From Terricaulis silvestris (lineage in GTDB: Bacteria > Pseudomonadota > Alphaproteobacteria > Caulobacterales > Aquidulcibacteraceae): DNA of 64,000 nt. The stretch is from positions 3,250,501-3,314,500 of the forward strand of contig NZ_CP047045.1 in the NCBI RefSeq assembly GCF_009792355.1. The letters run 5' to 3'. Each line of letters starts with the position of its first letter. Within the stretch, counting starts at the first letter, position 1. Shown here piece after piece: positions 33,549-42,504 of the stretch. The notes beneath the pieces are model-generated. The model saw only the letters and a program-made list of their open reading frames with translations, ran no database searches and was not told the DNA's origin. The position numbers were made by a program, and so were the translations under genes.

Positions 33549-34315
33549 GCAACATGTCTGGGTCAAACCGTCGCGTGATCGTGCTTGGCGCACTCTCGGC
33601 CATGGCGGAAGCGACCTGCCGCATGCTCGCGGAAGAAGGCGCTCAGCTGGCGTTGCTCGGCCGCGATGCGGAGCGCCTGGACACGGTGGCGCGCGATCTC
33701 AAAACGCGTGGCGCTGCCGGCGTGCATGTGTTCGCACGCGATTTGCTCGACACGTCCGACACGCCCAGCGCACTCCAAGCCGCGGCTGACTCGATGGGCG
33801 GCGCCAATGCCGTCCTCATTTTCTACGGTGTTCTTGGCGATCAGAACCGCGCCGAGACGGATCTCGAGGAGGCCCGGCGCATCATAGCCGTGAACTTCAC
33901 CAGCGCGGCGGCCTGGTCTCTCGCCAGCGCTGATTTGCTTGAGCGTTCTGGCGGTGACGGCGCGGTTTTGGTTGGCGTCAGCAGCGTGGCCGGCGACCGG
34001 GGACGGCGATCGAATTACGTTTACGGGGCGGCCAAAGGCGGCCTTTCCATTCTGCTGCAAGGCATCGCGCATCGCTTCGCGGCCAAGCCGGGCGGCGCTC
34101 GCGCGGTAACGGTGAAAGCCGGCTTCGTCGATACACCGATGACGGCGCATCTAAAAAAAGGACCGCTTTGGGCCACGCCACAACAGATCGCGCAGGTCGT
34201 CCGCCGCGCCATGGATCGGGGCGGGCCGATCCTCTATGCGCCGTGGATATGGCGTTGGATCATGCTCGCGATCCGGCTGATTCCCGATGCGGTGTTCAAG
34301 CGCGTGAATATTTAG
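33545..34315 (+). CDS. dprE2: DprE2-like SDR (keto-arabinose-forming reductase partner)
   Basis: This 256-residue short-chain dehydrogenase starts RVIVLGALSAMAEATCRML. It has the catalytic SSVAGDRGRRSNYVYGAAKG (Ser, Tyr, Lys) and ends in a hydrophobic helix (WIWRWIMLAIRLIPDAVF). These features, and its position directly after the DprE1-like gene, match DprE2, which reduces the 2-keto sugar to polyprenyl-P-arabinose. GTG at 33545 overlaps the previous stop; ATG at 33554 is an alternative. It ends 20 bases before a convergent methyltransferase gene. Confidence 0.9.
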   Translation: MSNMSGSNRRVIVLGALSAMAEATCRMLAEEGAQLALLGRDAERLDTVARDLKTRGAAGVHVFARDLLDTSDTPSALQAAADSMGGANAVLIFYGVLGDQNRAETDLEEARRIIAVNFTSAAAWSLASADLLERSGGDGAVLVGVSSVAGDRGRRSNYVYGAAKGGLSILLQGIAHRFAAKPGGARAVTVKAGFVDTPMTAHLKKGPLWATPQQIAQVVRRAMDRGGPILYAPWIWRWIMLAIRLIPDAVFKRVNI

Positions 34316-34335
34316 CGGACTTCCAAAACCGGCGG

Positions 34336-35130
34336 CTAGGCCATGATTTGGGGCTTTCCTAGAACGAGCACGTCCTGGTGCCCGGCCCAGCCGCGTTCGG
34401 TGAAGCTGAAAACACGGACATCGGGAACGGCAAGCGCCATCTCCATCAGCGCCACCGGCGTGCTAAGCGATATGCCGTAGTCGCCTTCGATGTATTGCTG
34501 ATGTTGATGACCGCGGAGGTAGCTGGCGTAGCCGTAACCAGTGGATTCGTATTCAGCGAGAATCGCACGCCACTTATCAGGTTCGATGTATTGGATCTCG
34601 GCGCCATTCGCGGCCGACCAGCGGCCATGCCACGTCGTGATCAAAATTCCAGTGGGCGAAAGCTGGCGCGCAAGATGCGCGAGCCAGCGTTCGGACATGG
34701 TTTTCGACAGGTGTGTGAACAGCGAGCCCACCCAGATGCAATCATATTGCACGGGAAACGCCACCTCTTCCGGAATTTCCTTCGAGAGGATCGGGTGCGC
34801 GCCGAACTGCGACGCGCAGAACTGCAAGCCGGCTTCGTCGATGTCGCACGCATGGATCGCCGCGTCTGGAAACAGCTTTGTCAGGTGACGCAATATCCGG
34901 CCATGGCCGCACGGCATGTCCAGCACGGTGCGGACTTCGCTCAGCCAGCTGCCCACGCATGCGCTGTAGATGACCTGGGCTGCGCTATGGCCGACGGGGA
35001 CATACCATTGGTTCTCCATCGACTCGACCGACGAGCGCGTCATATCGACATCGGCAACAAGGTACGCCCGATAAAGCTCCAAGAAATGCGCCGTGCGGGC
35101 GAGCTGTTGGGGCCTGCCGTCAGTGCTCAT
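34336..35130 (-). CDS. class I SAM methyltransferase
   Basis: This 264-residue protein has VLDMPCGHGRILRHL (SAM loop), IHACDIDEAGLQF, and CIWVGSLFTHLS after it. The ATG at 35130 is preceded by GGAG eight bases away. It lies on the opposite strand inside the arabinose gene region, between dprE2 and the GT-C gene, and probably methylates a sugar in the same glycan. No membrane segment. Confidence 0.83.
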   Translation of the reverse strand: MSTDGRPQQLARTAHFLELYRAYLVADVDMTRSSVESMENQWYVPVGHSAAQVIYSACVGSWLSEVRTVLDMPCGHGRILRHLTKLFPDAAIHACDIDEAGLQFCASQFGAHPILSKEIPEEVAFPVQYDCIWVGSLFTHLSKTMSERWLAHLARQLSPTGILITTWHGRWSAANGAEIQYIEPDKWRAILAEYESTGYGYASYLRGHQHQQYIEGDYGISLSTPVALMEMALAVPDVRVFSFTERGWAGHQDVLVLGKPQIMA

Positions 35131-35330
35131 GTCACGTACTCCGAAACTCCGGTAACTCTCGGGCAATCCATCATGTAGCTCCGGCGCGCGCGGTCAGGAA
35201 AGCGCGAGATCTCACGGCATTCGCAATTGCCATGGCCGATCATAGGCTTGTGAGGCCGCCCTGACATCAGTAACACTGCGGAAGACAAGGGAGCCGAGCG
35301 CGCTGAGCGATCTGTGTGGGGGAGGATAGC

Positions 35331-36887
35331 GTGTCAAAGGCGCTCACGACCAAGACTGTGGTTTGGGACGAACTTCGCGCACTCCCCGGTCATCGACTTC
35401 TGATTGGCTTCATCATTGTCGCCGTTTGCTTGCGTTTGATTTTCTGGCTCTACACCGGCCGAACGTGGGAAGACGCGATCATCTCTCTCACTCCTGCTCG
35501 AAATCTGTGGGATGGTTTTGGGTTAACTCACCACGCGAGCGAACCGCGGGTACACAGTTTCACGTCGGGCCTGGGCGAAATTGTCCTCATCATCGGTGAG
35601 GCAGTGAGGGCCGGTCTAACTACGATGCGCGTAGTGAGCATTTTCGCCGCCGCGTTTGCTCTCTACTATGCTTTCCGCGTTGGCGTGATTCTATCCTTTC
35701 ACTGGTCGGCGCAACTCTTGGTGCTCGCCTACTTGGCGGCAGATCACCTGCAAATATTTTTCGGCATGGGCGGCATGGAAACGCAGCTTGCGACCGCGCT
35801 CGTGCTTGCAAACGTCTATTACTATCTAAACTCCAACTGGACGAAATTAGGGATCGTCGGCGGACTTGCTGTGATCTGCAGGCCGGAACTCGGATTGTGG
35901 GGACTCATCCTTGGCGCAGCCATTGTTCTTTGGCATCGCCAAGCGTTCGTTAAGGTCGCGGTCCCAGCGATATTGATAGCCGGTGTGTGGTTTGGCTTTG
36001 CGGCGCTGTATTACGGCTCACCGATTCCGCACACGATTACGGTCAAATCTGGCGCCACTATGATCAATAACGACATTGGCCAGATCGCTACGTACCTATC
36101 TTCATTTTGGTCTCATATCGCACCCTTCCTGCAATTTTGGCAGGTGGGTGAAGCGCCAGTTCCAGAGATCCTATTGCAAGCTGTCGTGGCGTTGCTCTTG
36201 CTTCTTGGCAGTGCAGGCGCGGTACATGCCGCTCGGTTTCAACCGCGAATGTTGGCGGTTTTAGCGCTGCTGTTGGCCTTTTTGTTGTACCGCGCCTGGG
36301 GCAACGTGAACCCATATTTCATGTGGTACATGCCGCCTTTTGTTGCGCTGCTCTTCTTGTTTGCAGCCGCGGGAATTTCTTGGTTGGCGCAGAAATACAC
36401 TTCCGCGGCCATCGGCATCGCGTGCGTGCTCGCGCTTGCCTATTCGGCGCCGGTTTTCCTGGCCATGCCGCTCGATCGCGCTCAACAACAAGTCATCGAA
36501 GACAATGTGAGAACACGAGTTGGCGCGCGGCTGAACGAACTCATGAGTGCCGATGACGCGGTTGTGCTTGAACCGGCGGGGTACGTTGGGTGGGAAATCC
36601 GACCGAAGACGATGTACGACTTTCCTGGACTGACATCCCCGAGAGCGTTCGAGGCGTGGAAGAAACATCACCACATGACTGGTCTAATCATTGAGTTGAA
36701 TCCCCGCTTTGTTGTGCAACGTCCTCCGGAACGTCTTGAGTTTGAGGAGCGCGAGCCTGAGTTGGCTGCGAGATACGAGGCCGTAGAGACGTTTCGTGCT
36801 GAACCCGGGTTCCACCTGAGCAACGCGGGCCTATTGTATTGGCCCATTGATACAGAGTTCACGATCTATCGACGACGTGACGAGTGA
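35331..36887 (+). CDS. AftB-like GT-C arabinofuranosyltransferase
   Basis: This protein of about 518 residues has roughly ten membrane helices. The first periplasmic loop reads RTWEDAIISLTPARNLWDGFGL (residues 44-64), then RVHSFTSGLGE. This matches the signature of AftB-type GT-C enzymes, where an acidic pair follows the first helix and a TSP/TSG motif comes later. A soluble C-terminal domain of about 120 residues follows the helices. AftB uses decaprenyl-P-arabinose as donor, which the preceding genes would make. GTG at 35331 with GGGGGAGG five bases upstream is the likely start. Confidence 0.8.
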   Translation: MSKALTTKTVVWDELRALPGHRLLIGFIIVAVCLRLIFWLYTGRTWEDAIISLTPARNLWDGFGLTHHASEPRVHSFTSGLGEIVLIIGEAVRAGLTTMRVVSIFAAAFALYYAFRVGVILSFHWSAQLLVLAYLAADHLQIFFGMGGMETQLATALVLANVYYYLNSNWTKLGIVGGLAVICRPELGLWGLILGAAIVLWHRQAFVKVAVPAILIAGVWFGFAALYYGSPIPHTITVKSGATMINNDIGQIATYLSSFWSHIAPFLQFWQVGEAPVPEILLQAVVALLLLLGSAGAVHAARFQPRMLAVLALLLAFLLYRAWGNVNPYFMWYMPPFVALLFLFAAAGISWLAQKYTSAAIGIACVLALAYSAPVFLAMPLDRAQQQVIEDNVRTRVGARLNELMSADDAVVLEPAGYVGWEIRPKTMYDFPGLTSPRAFEAWKKHHHMTGLIIELNPRFVVQRPPERLEFEEREPELAARYEAVETFRAEPGFHLSNAGLLYWPIDTEFTIYRRRDE

Positions 36888-39111
36888 GTTAGCGGAAACG
36901 GAGCGGCACCCCGTGCGTTATATTCGGTACGGCTCGGCCGTTCTCGTCCTGCTCTTCCTTTTGTGTGGCTTGGCCATCGCGCTCTGGCCGGAGCCAGCGC
37001 CGCGCGCCCTGGTTTCCTCCGAAGGGTGGCTCACGACCGATCAGATCGGACGCGTTGACGTCGGCTCGCTTCCCGAGACGATCCGGCAAACCCATCGCTC
37101 GCTTCAAAGCACAGCGTTCCGAACCTGGACACCTGAAAGCGGTGCACGGCGCGGCGAGGTCGTTTCACCGGGTTTTCAAATTTCGCCAGTCATGGCCGTG
37201 ACCATCGCCGGATCCACCGCGACGGCCGACGGTGGGGCGTCGGTGAGCATAGTGTGCGACTCGCATACACAAAGCCTCCCCGTCTTTCGTGGCAACGTGA
37301 ACACCCACTTCACAGAGGCCATCTTCGAAGTCGACGAAGGCTGGTGTCCGGGGGAAGCGAGACTCCAACTTCGCTCTCGAGAGCCTGGCGTAAACGTCGG
37401 TGTCGGCACCGTGGCGGAGGTGTCGCGCATTACGCTTTGGAAGCGTTCCGCGATCGGGCTGTTTCCTTTTCTTGTGCTCGCGTTCGTCGTGCTTGGCGCA
37501 TTATCGATTGTTGGCGTTCTTGTCGCTCGCGCGGCCCGACTGACGATCCCCGCCGCGTTTGCTGGATTAACCACAATCGGCGTGGCGGGCCTTGCGACAT
37601 TCCTAGCTTACACGCTGGGTCCGTCGTGGGATTATGGATCCGCACTTGCCATCTTACTTGTTTTGCTGCTGGGCGGGATTGCCGTCGCCCTGCCAAGGGC
37701 TCTGCGTCAAGCTGTGATCGATTTGAGTCCTGCCGGCGCAGTCTGGCTGTTGAGCGCAACGGCTTTCTTCTTTTTGAGCACGCTTGCCTACAACGGACTG
37801 GGACATTGGGAGCCTAACTACAGGTTCTCACCCGCCCATTGGTCATCGGATAACGAACTTCCCTGGATGTTCGCTGAGACCCTTCGACACAATTGGAACA
37901 CTGAAGGCGTTCTCGGACCGTGGTCCTTCTCTGATCGCCCACCGCTCATGACTGGCGCTTTGCTATTGACTGCCGATCTTTTCGATCTGCTTCAAACTGG
38001 AAATGACGGAAACTGGTTGCGGGGGCCTGCACACAACACGTCCAGCATACTAATCAATACTTTGTGGGCCCCGGTCTTCTTCACCGCGGCCAAGCACTTG
38101 TTCAAGCTCGACACCAGGGTGGCCGCGCTCGCCACTCTGATCACGGCGATTATTCCGTTCTTCGTGTTCAACTCCATATACGGCTGGCCCAAACTCTTTG
38201 GCGCCGCCTTTGCTGGTGTAGCAATTTGGTCCGCGATTGATCGCAGAAGCAGTATTCCGATTTCGGATCGCGCTGTCGCATTCGGCCTCGCGTCGGCGCT
38301 TTCCATTTTGAGTCACGCTTCGAATGCGATCTTCCTGTTGCCCTTGGCTCTTTATTTTTTGCCATCGTTGCTTCGCGCGCCAAAGGCTTTGATCGGCGGC
38401 GTTCTTGCGGGCTTGGTGATGTTGGCGCCGTGGATCGCCTATCAGCACTTCATCCTTCCGAGCAACGACCCGCTGCTTAAATACGCGCTCACCGGCGACT
38501 TCGGATTCGCCGAGCCTGCTCGCACAACGCTTGAAAGCGCCCGCGCATTTTACGCACAGCTTTCCCTTGAATCGTGGCTTCAGACGAAAGCGGCGATGGC
38601 TGCGCAGCTGTTTTGGCCCGCTTCAACGCCGCTTTCACAACCGCCCATTCATACCCTCTTCGGGATGCACGGCGTCGATGCGCTGCGGCAGTGGGATTTC
38701 TATTTTCTCTCCGCCGGCAATGCGCTCTTGTTGGCGGCAGCTATTGTCAGCGCGTTCAAAGGTAGGCGCGACGACAATCCCATCGGCGCGCTGCTCTGCG
38801 TCACTGGATCGTCATACTTGCTTATCCTCCTCGTTTTCTTTCATCCGCTTATTCTGCATCACGCGCCCTATGGCGCGTTGATCGCACTCGCGCTCGCAGG
38901 ATTCGGCGGACTGGCCGCATACGCACCGGGCTGGTTACGAGGAATCGGACTCCTTGCAGGTATCTATGGCGGTGTAGTGTGGGGGCTTTCTCCACTCCGG
39001 AGCGCGCTAAGTATCGATCTTATCGCAGCGCTCGGCCTAGCGTTTTGCCTTGGCGCGGCACTTTGCTCGACCCTGTCCGATTCACGCAGCACAAGCTCCG
39101 TCGAGGGATAG
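36877..39111 (+). CDS. large GT-C-like membrane glycosyltransferase
   Basis: This protein of about 744 residues has one N-terminal helix, a periplasmic beta domain (about 55-195, two cysteines, likely carbohydrate binding) and then about 12 helices. A conserved loop SDNELPWMFAE...WSFSDRPPLMTGALLL resembles the donor-site loop of GT39/GT-C transferases. The start overlaps the end of the AftB-like gene. A GTG at 36877 is the likely start; a TTG at 36847 is possible. It could add a second sugar or polymerise the arabinan; this is inferred from context only. Confidence 0.72.
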   Translation: MTSELAETERHPVRYIRYGSAVLVLLFLLCGLAIALWPEPAPRALVSSEGWLTTDQIGRVDVGSLPETIRQTHRSLQSTAFRTWTPESGARRGEVVSPGFQISPVMAVTIAGSTATADGGASVSIVCDSHTQSLPVFRGNVNTHFTEAIFEVDEGWCPGEARLQLRSREPGVNVGVGTVAEVSRITLWKRSAIGLFPFLVLAFVVLGALSIVGVLVARAARLTIPAAFAGLTTIGVAGLATFLAYTLGPSWDYGSALAILLVLLLGGIAVALPRALRQAVIDLSPAGAVWLLSATAFFFLSTLAYNGLGHWEPNYRFSPAHWSSDNELPWMFAETLRHNWNTEGVLGPWSFSDRPPLMTGALLLTADLFDLLQTGNDGNWLRGPAHNTSSILINTLWAPVFFTAAKHLFKLDTRVAALATLITAIIPFFVFNSIYGWPKLFGAAFAGVAIWSAIDRRSSIPISDRAVAFGLASALSILSHASNAIFLLPLALYFLPSLLRAPKALIGGVLAGLVMLAPWIAYQHFILPSNDPLLKYALTGDFGFAEPARTTLESARAFYAQLSLESWLQTKAAMAAQLFWPASTPLSQPPIHTLFGMHGVDALRQWDFYFLSAGNALLLAAAIVSAFKGRRDDNPIGALLCVTGSSYLLILLVFFHPLILHHAPYGALIALALAGFGGLAAYAPGWLRGIGLLAGIYGGVVWGLSPLRSALSIDLIAALGLAFCLGAALCSTLSDSRSTSSVEG

Positions 39112-39337
39112 GACCGGGCGCCGGTTCGTTAGGCATCGCCGGATGCGGTGCGCCAGGAACCAGGTGATTGGGAGACGAATTCTCGGTCGCCTCGCGCATG
39201 CCTGATCTGCACCTTGCAAACCCCTGCGAACATCAAACAGGGTTGTTTTTGGGCGAATACAGGGGCTGGCGCAGGCGCTGTTGTTAGGCTAACCGAACGG
39301 TCGGTGCAGTTGCGGCGGGAAGACAGGAGCTTTCGAA

Positions 39338-39919
39338 ATGACACGTCAGTTTGCGGCATTCGTTATGCTTGCGGCCCTCTCGGCCTGTGGCCAACCGGCC
39401 GAGCAAGCTGCGCCAGGCGAAACCAGCGCTCCGGTTTTTCGTACGGATGCCGACCTAGTCGCTGTGCCCCTCGACTCCATCATCGGAACCGCTGACGGCT
39501 TGGGCACGCAATACATCGAACAGATTTCACCAGGTGGTGGCGGTCTGCGCAGTGAACCGGGTCCCTCCGGACCAACGCCGACGATTGTTGCACCAACGCC
39601 GACGACCTTCACCGTTACGATACCGGCCAACAGTCAGGAATTCGTTGTTATGTATGGCATGTCGCCGGAGTCATACACCAATGGGGGCACGACCAAGGGT
39701 GCCTGCTTTGCCGTCGCGGCGGTTGAGATTGGTGGGCCAAGAGAGCTCGCGCAGCGCTGTTTGACGCCGGTCGAAACTTCGGCCGACCAAGGGTTTCAGG
39801 AGTTCGCGGTGCAGGTGCCGCCCGGCGTGACACAGTTCCAGCTTCAAACCACGCCAGCCGCACCGAGTGGCGAGCTCACGTGGGGATGGTCGTTCTGGGC
39901 CAATCCGCGCGCCAAATAA
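39338..39919 (+). CDS. lipoprotein of unknown function
   Basis: This 193-residue protein has a lipobox (LAALSACG, Cys17), a Pro/Thr-rich linker (PGPSGPTPTIVAPTPTT) and a small beta domain with one pair of cysteines (GACFAV, QRCLTP). AGGAG lies before the ATG. The gene is separated from the GT-C gene by 226 bases, so it may have its own promoter. Not recognised. Confidence 0.75.
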   Translation: MTRQFAAFVMLAALSACGQPAEQAAPGETSAPVFRTDADLVAVPLDSIIGTADGLGTQYIEQISPGGGGLRSEPGPSGPTPTIVAPTPTTFTVTIPANSQEFVVMYGMSPESYTNGGTTKGACFAVAAVEIGGPRELAQRCLTPVETSADQGFQEFAVQVPPGVTQFQLQTTPAAPSGELTWGWSFWANPRAK

Positions 39920-39927
39920 AGCCAAGC

Positions 39928-39961
39928 TGTCTGCGCGCACTAACAGATGCGCGCGCAGACA
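39928..39961. terminator. hairpin between convergent genes
   Basis: The arms TGTCTGCGCGC (39928-39938) and GCGCGCAGACA (39951-39961) pair perfectly across a 12-base loop. It lies between the stop of the + strand lipoprotein gene and the last codons of the - strand methyltransferase gene, where a two-way terminator is expected. No T-run is present, so the mechanism is uncertain. Confidence 0.6.
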
Positions 39962-40647
39962 TAGGTCTCCGTGAATTCGCCGATGATCGCGTGGTGACGA
40001 TCGCTGAAGCGCACCACGCGCACCTCGAAGGCGGCCCAACCCGCGATCAATTCCGGAAAGTCATAGCCATATCGGAAGGTTACAATCGAGCCCTGCGGAT
40101 TGATTGGATTACCGTGGTACTCCGGCTCTCGATAGAGCTCTAGTTCGCCATTCTCCAATAACCTTGCCGCCCGTTCAGTCCGCACGCCTTCTTTGTAGGT
40201 GGGCGCTGTGAAAATGTAGGCGCCGCCCGGTTTGAGGGTGCGCCAAATCTCCCGGAAGCATGCTTCGGGATCGTTGATGTGCTCCATCACGTCGAGCGAC
40301 ACGACGAGGTCGAATGCGCCATCCTCAAAGGTCTGCTTCTCGAGATTTTCGTTACGATAACCTTCAATCACGGCGCCAAGCGGAGCATCAGGCCGATATT
40401 GCGTGGGCACGTAATTGGCGCACTCCTGGGCCAATTTGCGCGAAACTCCGCGAAATTCCGGTGATGACTCATGGATACGCAAGGTGCGCCACCCCGGATG
40501 GAGCTCATTGAGCAGCAGCGCCACGGCGCGCTCGCGTGGGATTGACTGACACTTCTCGCAAAAAAGGTGATCACGGAACCACGCATGTTCGGAGTGAAAC
40601 GTCGCTGGCGCCTCACAAACCGGGCAGTACCCTTGCAAGGAAAGCAT
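39940..40647 (-). CDS. zinc-ribbon SAM-dependent methyltransferase
   Basis: This 235-residue protein opens with a four-cysteine zinc ribbon (YCPVC and FCEKC). The class I methyltransferase core follows: RIHESSPEFRG, DLVVSLDVMEHI, FREIWRTLKPGGAYIFTAP. The DVMEH motif is typical of Methyltransf_11/23 enzymes in glycan clusters. It is the last gene of the leftward Wzm/Wzt operon and probably methylates the chain. Confidence 0.85.
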   Translation of the reverse strand: MLSLQGYCPVCEAPATFHSEHAWFRDHLFCEKCQSIPRERAVALLLNELHPGWRTLRIHESSPEFRGVSRKLAQECANYVPTQYRPDAPLGAVIEGYRNENLEKQTFEDGAFDLVVSLDVMEHINDPEACFREIWRTLKPGGAYIFTAPTYKEGVRTERAARLLENGELELYREPEYHGNPINPQGSIVTFRYGYDFPELIAGWAAFEVRVVRFSDRHHAIIGEFTETYVCARIC

Positions 40648-40710
40648 CGCGCCCCGCTTCCCGCCGCTTCAATCGGCGGTTGCCGTAACATCGCCAAGTA
40701 CGGCGAATAA

Positions 40711-41520
40711 TCAAGTCTGAGCTACGCCACCTCTGAGCGACATCAACTTCGCGTCGTTCGCCACGGCGGCGTGATTGTGCATTTCCGCGAAAAATTTCGG
40801 CACGATTTCCGCTGGCGTTCCGTAGCCGGCGACGGCGCCGCGATCGAGCCACAGCACCTTCGTGCAAACGGAATTCACGAGATCGAGCGAGTGCGTGGCG
40901 AGCACGACAATGCGCGTGTTCTGCATCATTGATGCAAGGCGCGTCTCAGCCCGCTCCTGGAACTCGATGTCGCCTGCGCCCAGCCATTCGTCCAGCACAA
41001 GAACGTCGGCGCGAATGGCCGTGCAGATGGCGAAGCTCAAGCGTGTCTTCATTCCCTCCGAGTACGTCCGCACCGGCAAGTCGATGAATGCGCCCAGTCC
41101 GGTGAATTCGGGAATGTCACGCTTGGCTGCGTTCACTTCTTCGGTAGTGGCGCCCAAAAGCCGGAGCGGCAACTCGATGTTGGCCGCTCCGGAAAGCTCG
41201 GGATTGACGCCCAAACCCTTTTCGATCAGCGGCACAACGCGACCCTCGATCGAAAGCAATCCCTCTTGCGCAAAGGCAAGGCCAGCCGCCAACCTGAGCA
41301 ACGTCGATTTTCCCGAACCGTTGCGACCGATGAGTCCGAGGCGGTCATTGGGTTTCAAATCAAACGAGACATCGCGCAGCGCTTGCACATTCACGACGCC
41401 GGAATCCGCGCTAATCGTGCCGCCGCTCAGTTGGCGGAACAACGACGCCTTCAACGACCGGCCCGTCATAGCGAACACCGGATAGCGGAAAGAAATGTTG
41501 TGCGCGGTTACATGCACCAT
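40711..41520 (-). CDS. wzt: Wzt-like ABC transporter ATPase
   Basis: This 269-residue ATPase has Walker A GRNGSGKST, signature YSEGMK, Walker B VLVLDEWLGAGD and the switch His in THS. It belongs to the polysaccharide-exporting group (with KpsT, TagH, RfbE). It lacks the C-terminal carbohydrate-binding domain of the O9a-type Wzt, so export is probably not triggered by a chain-end cap read by this subunit. It starts seven bases after the permease stop. Confidence 0.92.
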   Translation of the reverse strand: MVHVTAHNISFRYPVFAMTGRSLKASLFRQLSGGTISADSGVVNVQALRDVSFDLKPNDRLGLIGRNGSGKSTLLRLAAGLAFAQEGLLSIEGRVVPLIEKGLGVNPELSGAANIELPLRLLGATTEEVNAAKRDIPEFTGLGAFIDLPVRTYSEGMKTRLSFAICTAIRADVLVLDEWLGAGDIEFQERAETRLASMMQNTRIVVLATHSLDLVNSVCTKVLWLDRGAVAGYGTPAEIVPKFFAEMHNHAAVANDAKLMSLRGGVAQT

Positions 41521-41527
41521 GACTGTC

Positions 41528-42370
41528 TCACAGCCACAAAAAGATGCGTCGCCGGCTGACCGCCTGTGACGCTATCGCCAACACGCCGGCGATGCCGGCA
41601 GTCCAGAGACTAAAGGTCCAGTTCATCGACGTCGGAGCGCTGCCGAGCAGCGGCGCCCGCACGATCTCGAGCAAATGGAAGAACGGATTGAACTCAAGCA
41701 GAGCGGTTTGCACCATCTCCGGCCGCGGCACCCAAAAGATCGGCGTCAAGAAGAACATCACCTGTAGGAGGCTCACAACAATCTGCGGCACATCGCGGAA
41801 CCGCGCACATATCGGCGCCACGGCAATCGAAACCAGCAGGCCCAGCACGATGTAAAGCGCATAGCCAGGTAACGCCCACAACGCGAAGGGTGTCCATGGC
41901 TTTCCCAGAAGCAACAGAATGATCCCAACCACCAGCACGTTGTGCAACAGCACAACGATGTTGCGATAGACGATGCGAGCCGAAAGCAGCGGCGTGGGCA
42001 GCGATACGTTGCGCAAATGCGCCTCGTTTTCAATGACGGCCTGACAGCCCTCGCTAATCATGGTGGACAGAAATGTCCAAGCCACCATGCCGCAACCCAA
42101 ATAGGTCAGGAATTCTCTGTACGGTTGCTGTTGGACTTGGGCGTAGAGAAAGCCAATCGACAGAACCATCACTGCCATGACTGCCGATATCCAGAACGGC
42201 CCAAGAAAGGACCGCCGATAGCGCATGGAAATGTCCTGGTTGCCCATCAGCAGCCAGGTGTGCCAGCGCGCAAAGATCGTCATAAAGTCGCGAGCCACGC
42301 CGTACAAAACACCCGCCTCCGTCCCCTGGCCTCGGCGGCGAGGTGTTGCATAAGCACCCAGTGAATTCAA
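41528..42370 (-). CDS. wzm: Wzm-like ABC-2 polysaccharide permease
   Basis: This permease of about 280 residues has six membrane helices and the family start RYRRSFLGPFWISAVMAVMVLSIGFLYAQV. The end (WTAGIAGVLAIASQAVSRRRI) is also typical. With the neighbouring ATPase it would carry a lipid-linked polysaccharide across the inner membrane. The start codon is unclear: TTG at 42370 lacks a ribosome binding site, and a TTG about 20 codons later follows GGAGG. Confidence 0.9.
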   Translation of the reverse strand: MNSLGAYATPRRRGQGTEAGVLYGVARDFMTIFARWHTWLLMGNQDISMRYRRSFLGPFWISAVMAVMVLSIGFLYAQVQQQPYREFLTYLGCGMVAWTFLSTMISEGCQAVIENEAHLRNVSLPTPLLSARIVYRNIVVLLHNVLVVGIILLLLGKPWTPFALWALPGYALYIVLGLLVSIAVAPICARFRDVPQIVVSLLQVMFFLTPIFWVPRPEMVQTALLEFNPFFHLLEIVRAPLLGSAPTSMNWTFSLWTAGIAGVLAIASQAVSRRRIFLWL

Positions 42371-42504
42371 CCGAAACGCTGATAGTGATCAGGCGGCCTT
42401 CAACAGTGACCGCAAGTGCAGATGTCGACATCAAAAGAACTGGCAAGACTCGCTAGCTGGAACCAGAGCGACATAAAGAAAGCAGGACCCAGCTCACTTG
42501 GCCT

